Source of the DNA: Microbacterium sp. LWH13-1.2
Lineage (GTDB): Bacteria; Actinomycetota; Actinomycetes; Actinomycetales; Microbacteriaceae
Length of the DNA: 64,000 nucleotides
Assembly (NCBI RefSeq): GCF_038397735.1
Contig: NZ_CP151635.1
Location: forward strand, 3,348,001 to 3,412,000
Direction: 5' to 3'
Part shown: positions 18,157 through 25,192 of the stretch, one piece after another
How the letters are laid out: the number at the start of each line of letters is the position of its first letter
Position numbering within the stretch: the first letter of the stretch is position 1
The notes under the pieces: model-generated
Told to the model about the DNA's origin: nothing
The model's input: only the letters and a program-made list of their open reading frames with translations
Database searches by the model: none
Position numbers and translations under genes: made by a program

Positions 18157-19569
18157 TTACTCAGTCTCTGGCTCAGTAACTGGCCGAGTTTGCACCGGCT
18201 CCCACGGCTCAGCGATGTCCGGCAGAAGACGGATCACGACATGTCGGGTGCCTGCTTCGCCGAGAAGTTCGTCATCGAGGCGTCCGATTCTCAGACGTGT
18301 GTGGACGTCTAGGCTTCCCAGCGGGACCGTCTGGGATTTCACCGTCAGAGTGGTCTCGTCTTCGAGCTCGGCGACGCCGAGGACATCGTGGAGGTATCCC
18401 CGTAGCGCGACGTTTGCGAAGTCGCCGCGGATGGCTTCGATGATCGTTTCGGCGAGAGCGTGGCGTTGCATCTCGGCCGCCTGAGGGGTGGCGTCATCAT
18501 CCAGCGAGGTGTACGCGAGGGGCGTAGAGATCACCGTCCACACGCTGGGAAAGGACGGAGCGATGGTGCGCAGCCGCCCGGCAAGGTGCTCGGGGTCGCG
18601 AAGCCACGGGTGGATCTCAGGCAGCAAGTCGATAAGACGGTTGAGGTGAGCGAGATGGTGTCCTCCGGTCATGAACGACAGTGCCTCGACAGGCAACCGG
18701 TGCTCGAACAGGCTGAGGAAGAACCGGGTGATTGCCGGGGCATCCAGCTCGGCCGGGTCAGTCAGGGCGATGGCGTCGTCGACGGCGGTTACGAAAGGCT
18801 CGGCGCGAAGCTCGTTGAGGACTTCGGCCGGGACATCGTCAGGAAGCGGAGCGCTCATCAGGAGGCGACCGACGACCTCCACGCGTGCGCGATGCAGCTC
18901 TTCGACCGCAGCGAGGGCTTCCGCGTAGGCCACGAGGCTGCCGGTGATGGAGGCGCCGAGGGCAGGGCGAAGCTGTTCGACTCGTTCGGCGGAGAGCATG
19001 TCGCCGCGCGCATCCAGGATGGAGTAGCTTCGCGCGTCCCAGTGCAGCACCCACAGATAGCCGCCCGCATAGTATGCGGCTTGAACACGGGTGGGGCGTT
19101 TTAAGTACTGCTCCACCGCGCGCTCGACGATGACTGTTTCCGCGACGGCTTCGTGGTTGTCTATTGCTCGCCTCAGGAGGTCGTCGCCGTCCACGATGGT
19201 GATTGCGCTCTCACGTTCGCGGAGGTGGTCGAAGCTGCCACGTACGTTCCCGTTGACACCGTTGAGCGCGATGAATACGCCATGCGTGTGCGGCTTATCG
19301 AGCCGCGCAAGGAGCATCTTCCCGAGAAAGCGCTGCCACGCAGGTGTCGACACAGCGTCGGCGTAGGCCTTGGCCTCGCCGAGCAGGGGAGTGTGATGCA
19401 GGGAGGTGACGACGTCGTCGGAGCGCACAGCGGTGATGTCCAGTTCGTTTCCACCGGCCGTCACGACGTTGGTCCGCACGTCGGCGTACCCCTGGGAGAG
19501 GAGCACGGCTTTCACCAGTGATTCAAGCTGCGAGCCCTTGTCATCGGCTGTCACGCCCAAAATCAGCAC
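18157..19569 (-). CDS. Mrr-like restriction endonuclease-fold protein
   Basis: This 470-residue protein has an N-terminal PD-(D/E)xK nuclease domain of the Mrr/type IV restriction type. It reads GSQLESLVKAVLLSQGY, then GGNELDITAV with the active-site Asp near residue 44, then LLGEAKAY with the E-A-K dyad at about residues 65-67. Mrr-type enzymes cleave modified or foreign DNA. The remaining 350 residues are helical and unfamiliar, and could be a sensor or target-recognition region. The GTG start has a clear ribosome binding site (GGGGAG). It is the first of three co-oriented accessory genes. Confidence 0.8.
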   Translation of the reverse strand: MLILGVTADDKGSQLESLVKAVLLSQGYADVRTNVVTAGGNELDITAVRSDDVVTSLHHTPLLGEAKAYADAVSTPAWQRFLGKMLLARLDKPHTHGVFIALNGVNGNVRGSFDHLRERESAITIVDGDDLLRRAIDNHEAVAETVIVERAVEQYLKRPTRVQAAYYAGGYLWVLHWDARSYSILDARGDMLSAERVEQLRPALGASITGSLVAYAEALAAVEELHRARVEVVGRLLMSAPLPDDVPAEVLNELRAEPFVTAVDDAIALTDPAELDAPAITRFFLSLFEHRLPVEALSFMTGGHHLAHLNRLIDLLPEIHPWLRDPEHLAGRLRTIAPSFPSVWTVISTPLAYTSLDDDATPQAAEMQRHALAETIIEAIRGDFANVALRGYLHDVLGVAELEDETTLTVKSQTVPLGSLDVHTRLRIGRLDDELLGEAGTRHVVIRLLPDIAEPWEPVQTRPVTEPETE

Positions 19570-19811
19570 GAAGTCTCCCCGTATCGGTGTCAGGACATGC
19601 GTTCGCGGTTGCGGCGCACGTCACCATGTTCGTCCATAGTCTCTGTAATGCGCAGGAGCCGGCGGCATCTGGGTGGAGATCTGTCAGGTTCACCCTGACC
19701 TGGAGAGAACTGATGACCATGGAACTTTCTGAGGCTTAGCGTGGAATCGGCCTGAAAATCGGAAGCCCGGTTCCCCTGAGCCTCAAGGGATCCGGGAATA
19801 AACGAACACAG

Positions 19812-19838
19812 CCACAGCGAGCAGTAGATGTGAAGATG
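19812..19838. repeat. Imperfect 27-bp direct repeat, copy 1
   Basis: The copy consists of CCACAGCGAGCAG, five variable bases, then GTGAAGATG. The same two blocks with the same 5-base gap recur at 20276-20302. Together the copies flank the small gene at 19938-20231. Confidence 0.6.
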
Positions 19839-19867
19839 GCCCGGTTCCTTTCAGGAAGCCGGGCCAT
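19836..19867 (+). terminator. GC-rich hairpin with T-rich tail
   Basis: ATGGCCCGG plus TTCC pairs with GGAA plus CCGGGCCAT, with one bulged G and a 5-base loop, followed by TTCTCGTTT. It has the form of an intrinsic terminator for + strand transcription, but no + strand gene lies just upstream. It may be left from a lost gene, or serve the minus strand gene at 19938. Confidence 0.55.
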
Positions 19868-19937
19868 TTCTCGTTTCGCCCGACGACCGGGTGTGGTGCT
19901 CCGCCTCTGTGCGCCCGGAAGCACCCACCGCTGAGCG

Positions 19938-20231
19938 CTATTCGGACGGCGGGGCGTAGCGCGCGAAATCGCCGACGACGGCCACGCCTGGCGCGAGCTC
20001 AGCCCGCAGATCCACGACGAGCTGCTCGCCTTCGGCGATCCACCGGTGACCGATCGCCGGGTCCGGCCACCGCACTTCCGCGACCGGGTCCAGCAGCGTC
20101 TCCCACGTGCGGTTCCATGCGCGCAATCGGTCTCTCAGCTCCTGTGGGATCGTCAGCGATTCAGGAACTCGATCTCCGCCGAACCATTCCGGGTATAGAA
20201 GGAAGGTGTTCTTCCGCTCGTCGGGATTCAT
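19938..20231 (-). CDS. Small hypothetical protein
   Basis: A 97-residue soluble protein starting MNPDERKNTFLLYPEWF. I choose the ATG at 20231 because GGAG lies 9 bases upstream. The frame also has an ATG at 20255 and GTG at 20279. It is Trp-rich and acidic, with no known motif. The coding segment is bracketed by the two imperfect 27-bp direct repeats at 19812 and 20276. Confidence 0.6.
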   Translation of the reverse strand: MNPDERKNTFLLYPEWFGGDRVPESLTIPQELRDRLRAWNRTWETLLDPVAEVRWPDPAIGHRWIAEGEQLVVDLRAELAPGVAVVGDFARYAPPSE

Positions 20232-20275
20232 CCCCCGACTCTCCAGGTTCTCCATTCCGGCCACGATAGCCAACA

Positions 20276-20302
20276 CCACAGCGAGCAGAGTTCGTGAAGA
20301 TG
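20276..20302. repeat. Imperfect 27-bp direct repeat, copy 2
   Basis: CCACAGCGAGCAG, five different bases, then GTGAAGATG, matching 19812-19838 at 22 of 27 positions with all mismatches in the central five bases. It lies just upstream of the start of the small gene at 19938-20231. Confidence 0.6.
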
Positions 20303-20315
20303 CCCTTTCTGCCGT

Positions 20316-20819
20316 TCACCCCTGCAGTGCACGCGAAGCGCTCAGGATGGCGGCCCTCAACTCCTCGGGATGCTCGGTGCGGAGCACTCGGGAGCGACCG
20401 CCGACCGTGGTCACCCTGACCGCAGCGCCGGCAGACCACAGCAGGAACTGCTCCGAGCCCGCGAGGCGCCAGCCCACGCCACCGGCCTGGGCGACTGTGA
20501 TCTCGATCACCTCGACCCGATCGACCTCGGAGAGGGGGAGGTGGATGACGCGGAACGGCGTCAGGCGGCCATCGACGTGCGTATCGCTCACCGCGATCGT
20601 GATGCGTCGGGTGATCCCCAGGAGTCCGGCGCCGAGGATGAGGATGAAGCCCACGACGAGCAGAGTGATCGTCCACGCGCCGACCTCATCTGCGCGGCCG
20701 ATCAGGACGGGCGCTGAGATCGCGGTGACGACCACGAGGAAGACGAGTGTCATCGCACCGGCGACCGCCAGCCAGCGCGGTCCGATGAGGGTTTCACGGA
20801 ACGGCTCGGCGGATCTCAT
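20316..20819 (-). CDS. Two-helix membrane protein with PH-like domain
   Basis: A 167-residue protein with two membrane helices (about residues 17-41 and 49-70) close to the N-terminus, followed by a beta-rich domain of the bacterial PH type (VDGRLTPFRVIHLPLSEVDRV). Proteins of this build are common in actinobacteria and mostly uncharacterised. A membrane-surface role is inferred from the layout only. Confidence 0.65.
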   Translation of the reverse strand: MRSAEPFRETLIGPRWLAVAGAMTLVFLVVVTAISAPVLIGRADEVGAWTITLLVVGFILILGAGLLGITRRITIAVSDTHVDGRLTPFRVIHLPLSEVDRVEVIEITVAQAGGVGWRLAGSEQFLLWSAGAAVRVTTVGGRSRVLRTEHPEELRAAILSASRALQG

Positions 20820-20845
20820 CGCTCCAGTCTCTCCCGCGGCGAGAT

Positions 20846-21154
20846 CTAGCCTGCAACTTCGTGCGATGCGTCCGCGATCGATGCGAGGCGTCGAAGCTCC
20901 GCGACGTGCTCCCGAAAGGCGTGGCGTCCTGCGGGCGTGAGCGACAGCAGAGTGCGCTGACGGGCGTTGCGCGTGACCTTGTCGATGCGGAGATAGTCGA
21001 CCTGTTCCAGAGCCTTCGCGTGCTTGGAGAGCACGGAGTCGGAGACGTTCAGCCGCTCACGCAGGAACGAGAACTCCGCGTCGTCGACGGGGGCGAGCAG
21101 TCCGCACAGCTCGAGCCGGGTGACAGCGTGGATGGCAGGATCGAGTCCGCTCAT
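20846..21154 (-). CDS. Winged-helix transcriptional regulator
   Basis: A 102-residue DNA-binding protein starting MSGLDPAIHAVTRLELC. The recognition helix region reads NVSDSVLSKHAKALEQVDYL, with a wing ending RQRTLLSLTPAGRHAF, as in small MarR/PadR-type (HTH_27) regulators. Its start overlaps the membrane-protein gene by 4 bases (ATGA), so the pair is co-translated. The 19-base dyadic repeats at 21585-21630, before the first gene of the pair, are its probable operators. Confidence 0.82.
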   Translation of the reverse strand: MSGLDPAIHAVTRLELCGLLAPVDDAEFSFLRERLNVSDSVLSKHAKALEQVDYLRIDKVTRNARQRTLLSLTPAGRHAFREHVAELRRLASIADASHEVAG

Positions 21155-21594
21155 GCCGCCTCCTGCGTCCGGAGTCGGCGACGCCAGACGCGCATCCAGA
21201 CGAAGCCGGACGCGGAGACAACGAGGCACGCGGTCAGCCCGGCAGCGATGCTGGACCAGATGTCCGTGCTCAGATACGACCAGAACCCGCTCGCGACGAG
21301 AGCCACCAGCATCAGTGCCGTCACCCACCGGGTCGCGCCGCCGTTATACCCCGAGACCCACCAGCCGTGGGTTCGCCGCCACCAGGCGATGAACGCGGGC
21401 ATGACGAGGATGAACGCCACGGCGACGAGGAGCGCCCACGGTTGGGGAAGGCCCTGAGAAGCGATGAAGACCCCTGCGCCGAGGCCCAGGACAAGGTGGT
21501 ACCAGCCTTCACCGCGAGGCGCGTCGGTGTATGTCGTCGCCACGGCGTCGAGGCGGGCCAGGGTGGCGCGAGGATCATCCCGTTCACTTTCCAT
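21151..21594 (-). CDS. Four-helix membrane protein paired with regulator
   Basis: A 147-residue protein with four hydrophobic segments (about residues 34-50, 53-72, 91-108 and 113-133) and a basic C-terminus. Pairing a small winged-helix regulator with a membrane protein of this kind is common in actinobacteria, and the function is usually unknown. The ATG at 21594 lies inside a palindromic repeat and has no ribosome binding site, so the mRNA may be leaderless. Confidence 0.7.
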   Translation of the reverse strand: MESERDDPRATLARLDAVATTYTDAPRGEGWYHLVLGLGAGVFIASQGLPQPWALLVAVAFILVMPAFIAWWRRTHGWWVSGYNGGATRWVTALMLVALVASGFWSYLSTDIWSSIAAGLTACLVVSASGFVWMRVWRRRLRTQEAA

Positions 21595-21630
21595 ATTGGA
21601 AAGCTAGCCCTCACTTTCCAAAATGGCAAG
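21585..21630. promoter_or_regulatory. Two direct 19-bp dyads, probable operator of the winged-helix regulator
   Basis: CACTTTCCATATTGGAAAG (21585-21603) and CACTTTCCAAAATGGCAAG (21612-21630) match at 16 of 19 positions. Each is itself a dyad around TTTCCA/TGGAAA. They fill the 47 bases between the upstream gene's stop and the start codon at 21594. A protein bound here would block both transcription and translation start, which suggests autoregulation. Confidence 0.65.
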
Positions 21631-21641
21631 TCTCTCTCGGA

Positions 21642-22802
21642 TCAGGGAGCTGTCGACCCGCCCTCGGGGAGCGCCCATGCGGTCACCGACACCGTCGCGC
21701 CCTCGACCACGTCGCTCTCGATGGGCTTGGAGCCCCGCACCTCACCCTCCAGAACGGCTGCCCAGACGGTCCGCGCCACGAGCGCGCCCTGCGTCGGGTT
21801 CGCATCCCACCCGAGGTACGCGACCGCCGACGAACCGGCCGGGATCTCGATCAGCGCCTGTCCGGGATCGGGTGCCATGAACGAGCCGCCCCGCTCGATC
21901 GTGACGTCGAGGAGGTGGTCGTTCTGATCGCCGAAGGCGACGTCGGGATAACCGTCGATGGTGCAGGGGGCGTCGGAGAAGTTCATCAGCTCCAGCCTCA
22001 GGCCGCGGTGCCCGGTCGCCCCACTGACATCCCCGATGAGCACCATCGCTCGCTCGGGGGTGCAGGCGCCATCGCCGATGACCCCGCCGCCCTCGACGAG
22101 TTCGGGAACCGGGTCACCGGGTGCATCCGGATCGGGCCGGACGGAGCCATCTGCCGGGCCGGGGTCGCTTGCGGCGGACTCGGCGCGCAGTTGCACCTGG
22201 GTGGCTTCGTCTCCGAGCACCTGTGCCCCGCCGAGCAGCACGAGTCCGGCGAGGGCTGCCGCTGCGTAGATCGGCCACCCCCGACGACTCGGGGACTCGA
22301 CTGCTCCGCGCGCATCATCACGACGAGCCAGGCGTCGGGCGATCAGAGCGGGTACCCAGCCGTAGATCAGACCCCAGTACGCGCCGACGGCCGCACGGGA
22401 GCCCAGCTCGAGCGCCCACATCGCCCAGCCGTCGGTGACGAGGCTTGCGAACACGAGCACGACGTCTACCGTGAGGCCGGCCGCCGCACCCGCGACCACT
22501 GTGGCCAACCACACGGTGGCGACGGAACGTTCCGAACCGCGAACGGTCTGAAGGATCGCGGCGTGCACGAGGGTGACCGCGATCGCCCCGGCGATCGGAA
22601 GCAGCACAGGCCAGGGGAATGCCCACGACCAGATGTACGGCGTGACGCCGGCCGGGAGCACCACCTCCTGAACACGGGCGAACCGTGTCACCGACACCGC
22701 CGCCGACAGTGCCACGACGACGAGCCACAGAGCACCGACCGTCGCGCTGATCAGCCAGACGCGCTTCTTGGATCCGACCACGCTCGAATGCACCCCCACC
22801 AT
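21642..22802 (-). CDS. Membrane protein with C-terminal DUF4232-like domain
   Basis: A 386-residue protein with five or so membrane helices in the first 195 residues, an acidic Pro/Asp/Gly-rich linker, and an extracytoplasmic domain beginning near ACTPERAMVLIGDVSG. The pattern C...GLRLELMNFSDAPCTIDGYP, with two cysteines that could form a disulphide, fits the DUF4232 family of actinobacterial exported proteins. Function unknown. Confidence 0.72.
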   Translation of the reverse strand: MVGVHSSVVGSKKRVWLISATVGALWLVVVALSAAVSVTRFARVQEVVLPAGVTPYIWSWAFPWPVLLPIAGAIAVTLVHAAILQTVRGSERSVATVWLATVVAGAAAGLTVDVVLVFASLVTDGWAMWALELGSRAAVGAYWGLIYGWVPALIARRLARRDDARGAVESPSRRGWPIYAAAALAGLVLLGGAQVLGDEATQVQLRAESAASDPGPADGSVRPDPDAPGDPVPELVEGGGVIGDGACTPERAMVLIGDVSGATGHRGLRLELMNFSDAPCTIDGYPDVAFGDQNDHLLDVTIERGGSFMAPDPGQALIEIPAGSSAVAYLGWDANPTQGALVARTVWAAVLEGEVRGSKPIESDVVEGATVSVTAWALPEGGSTAP

Positions 22803-23018
22803 GCGGTGAGCCTATCGAGGTGCCGACAGCGCGGATGCCGCGGATCCGCCGCTGACCACCGACAGAGAAAAGTCTGTAAGGAATCCGCCCGAGCCGCATA
22901 CGCGCGCGAGAACGCCCCACTCGTCCGCGCCGGATACTGATCCTTCGGAGTCTGCGCCGCACCACCCGAGCGGCACACCCCACAGGCACCGTCGCACCCG
23001 AAGTGGGAGGGGGCACCG

Positions 23019-23489
23019 ATGAAGAGGCACTTCGCGGCTGTTGCCGCACTGGCAGTCGGCCTGCTGCTGATCCCGCAGGCCGCGGAATCTGCAGTCGTCT
23101 CAGCCTCCGACGACACCGAGACCTCCGACATCGAGTACGCGCTCGAGGCCGTGCCGGGCGGTATCGCGCTCTCGGACAGCTACGCGGTGTGGCCGGCCCT
23201 CGGGATGACGCTGACCGCCGGATCACCGGCGGCGAGATCCGTCGGCTCCTGCGCCACCGGAACGTTCTGCGCCTATACGGGCACTGGACTGAGCGGCACG
23301 AAGCTCGCATTCACCGTCTGCACGAACGTCAGCACGGCTGCTCTCCGCGTGGTGGCATCGATCGCCAACGGACGTACCTCGGGCAAGGTGCACGCCAAGA
23401 ACTCCTCCGGCACGGTGCTCGGCACTGCGGTCGCGAACGGCTCAGCGAACGTCCCGCACGGCACCGCCAGCCTGCTCTGCACGCTCTAG
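23019..23489 (+). CDS. Secreted protein resembling I36 peptidase inhibitors
   Basis: A 156-residue protein with a classical signal peptide (MKRHFAAVAALAVGLLLIP, cleavage expected after AES-A). The mature part reads SCATGTFCAYTG and later contains two more cysteines, the spacing seen in the small beta-rich actinobacterial peptidase inhibitors of family I36. Assignment to that family is an inference from the C-x5-C-x-Y pattern. It stands one base before the sigma-factor frame. Confidence 0.65.
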   Translation: MKRHFAAVAALAVGLLLIPQAAESAVVSASDDTETSDIEYALEAVPGGIALSDSYAVWPALGMTLTAGSPAARSVGSCATGTFCAYTGTGLSGTKLAFTVCTNVSTAALRVVASIANGRTSGKVHAKNSSGTVLGTAVANGSANVPHGTASLLCTL

Positions 23490-24125
23490 GTGATCGATAG
23501 CCTGGCAATGAGAGAGATGAGTGGTCTGGTGCTGCAGCTGTGGGGGGTGGAGAGCCTGCGCATCTCGTATGCCGGATCCGATCTTCCCGACCTGGAGCTT
23601 CCCGCACCGGTGCGAAGCGCGCCCACGAGCGGCTCGCCGAGCAGAGAGGTGCTCTACCGCACCCTGTTCGACGAGTACTGGCCCCGGGTGCGACGGCACG
23701 TGGCCTGCTTCGTCGACAACCCGGAGGAGGTCGACGAGATCGCGGCCGAGGTCTTCGTCGTCGCCTGGCGGAAGCTGAATCCCGCGAAGCCGATGGGGCT
23801 GCGCTGGTTCCTCCGGGTCGCCGACAACAAGCTGCGCGACGTGATGCGCCGAGGTCAGTCCCGCACCCGGGCGATCGAGGCGATGACGCGGGGAATGCAG
23901 GCGAGTGAGGAGCTGCATCCGCTGGAGGCGCTGGCTCTGCGTCAGGCGCTCCAGAGCCTCAACGCCCGAGAGCGTCAGGTCGTCGTGCTCACCTACTGGG
24001 ACGGACTCAGCGCGGGCGAGGTCTCCGAGGTCCTGCGCTGCAGCCAGGCGGCGGTGTGGACGACTCTCACCCGTGCGCGACAGAAGCTGCGCGGCCAGCT
24101 CGAGGCGAAGGAGGTGGGCGGATGA
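23490..24125 (+). CDS. ECF-type RNA polymerase sigma factor
   Basis: A sigma-70 family protein of up to 211 residues. Region 2 reads YWPRVRRHVACFV through VDEIAAEVFVVAWRKL. Region 4 reads LNARERQVVVLTYWDGLSAG followed by a helix-turn-helix ending LTRARQKLR. The GTG at 23490 is the longest start. An ATG at 23508 or 23517 is equally possible, since the first 50 residues are not part of the sigma fold. Its stop overlaps the next gene by 4 bases, which pairs it with the membrane partner downstream. Confidence 0.88.
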   Translation: MIDSLAMREMSGLVLQLWGVESLRISYAGSDLPDLELPAPVRSAPTSGSPSREVLYRTLFDEYWPRVRRHVACFVDNPEEVDEIAAEVFVVAWRKLNPAKPMGLRWFLRVADNKLRDVMRRGQSRTRAIEAMTRGMQASEELHPLEALALRQALQSLNARERQVVVLTYWDGLSAGEVSEVLRCSQAAVWTTLTRARQKLRGQLEAKEVGG

Positions 24126-25108
24126 GCATCTCCGACGACGATCTCGACCGGCTGTTCCGTGCCGCGAACCCCGCGCCCCCGGAGGAGTTCGCGTCATTGC
24201 GCGCGAAGGACATCTCCCTGCGCGAGAACATCATCCGCGGCACGGCGACGCCCGCGCGCACACGACGCCGCAGCTGGGCCTGGGCCGGCGCGACCACCGC
24301 CGTGGCCTCCCTCGTGGTCGTGACGATCGTCGTCGTCAGCGTCCTGCTTCCGTCTCAGCAGGCTCTCGCCCTGACCCCGCCGCCGTTGGTGTATTCGAAC
24401 GCGCAGCCGCTCGCCGAGGTCGTCGACGACGCGCGCGACGCGCTCGCCCGCCCTGGTGGCCCCGACCAGGAGAGTCGTGTCGAGACGCTCTCGTGGGGGT
24501 GGAACATCGACATGGCCGAACAGAGCGTCGAGGTCGTGCCGCAGTACGCGACGTTCACCTGGTCTCCCGAGGCGGGCTCGTCGAGCGTGGTCGTCGCCGG
24601 CGAGTCCCTCTGGGACGACGACGACCGCCCCGAAGGTGTGGCGGACAGCCCCTACGAACCGGGCCAGGTGATCAGCGAGGTCTCGACGCCCCCCGGCGAA
24701 TTCATCGCGCCTCCCGCCGTGCTCGAACTCGACGGCGCCGACAGGCCACAGCTGGCGGCGGCGCTCGAATCGCTCGGCGCCCCGGCGAACGCATCCTCCG
24801 GCCAGCTGCTTGTGGCCATCGGGCAGCTGCTGAGCTTCTGGACGCTGACCGACGCGCAGCATGGCCTCCTGATCGACATGCTCGTGGACGCCGGCGGGGT
24901 GACGGTGCTCGGAGAGACGAGGGATCGAGAAGGGCGCCCCGTGGTCGGGCTCCGAGTGTCCGATGACGGTTCGCCGTATCGGGACACCGTGCTGATCTCG
25001 ATGGCGACCGGGCGCATCGTGGGCGTGGAGAACGAACGCACCGAACCGCTGGACTTCATCCCGGCCGGGGTCGTCGGGTACACGCTCTGGGATCTGCCGC
25101 GGCGCTGA
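24122..25108 (+). CDS. Single-pass membrane partner of the sigma factor (CU044_5270-like)
   Basis: A 328-residue protein with a short acidic cytoplasmic start (MSISDDDLDRLFRAANP), a basic stretch TRRRS, one membrane helix near residues 59-80 and a large extracytoplasmic domain. This architecture and the ATGA coupling to an ECF sigma gene fit the actinobacterial proteins that follow such sigma factors and probably control them. No zinc-binding HxxxCxxC anti-sigma motif is present, so it is not a ZAS anti-sigma factor. Confidence 0.75.
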   Translation: MSISDDDLDRLFRAANPAPPEEFASLRAKDISLRENIIRGTATPARTRRRSWAWAGATTAVASLVVVTIVVVSVLLPSQQALALTPPPLVYSNAQPLAEVVDDARDALARPGGPDQESRVETLSWGWNIDMAEQSVEVVPQYATFTWSPEAGSSSVVVAGESLWDDDDRPEGVADSPYEPGQVISEVSTPPGEFIAPPAVLELDGADRPQLAAALESLGAPANASSGQLLVAIGQLLSFWTLTDAQHGLLIDMLVDAGGVTVLGETRDREGRPVVGLRVSDDGSPYRDTVLISMATGRIVGVENERTEPLDFIPAGVVGYTLWDLPRR

Positions 25109-25192
25109 ACGCACCTTGGAGTACCCCGGACAGGTCCTGTGAATCCGGCGCTGCGTTTTGAGATCACATCCGCCTCATGATGGTGTGAACCA

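Larger units (their letters stand above)
19570..19937. other. Right boundary of the accessory region
   Basis: This 368-base gap lies between the Mrr-like gene start and the next minus-strand gene. It contains the Mrr-like gene's promoter region, a 6-bp hairpin GTCAGG/CCTGAC (19683-19699), one copy of an imperfect 27-bp direct repeat (19812-19838) and a strong GC-rich hairpin (19836-19867). I see no credible gene. Confidence 0.55.

Noticed and set aside
19736-19924. 62-codon minus strand frame
   Set aside because: It crosses the strong hairpin at 19836-19867 and has an Arg/Pro-rich composition typical of chance frames.
6600-20000. Second copy of the tRNA-Leu 3' end as an attachment site
   Set aside because: I looked for repeats of the tRNA 3' segment (GGTTCAAGTCC...CTCGCGCA) along the accessory region and saw none. 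No integrase or recombinase motif was seen either.
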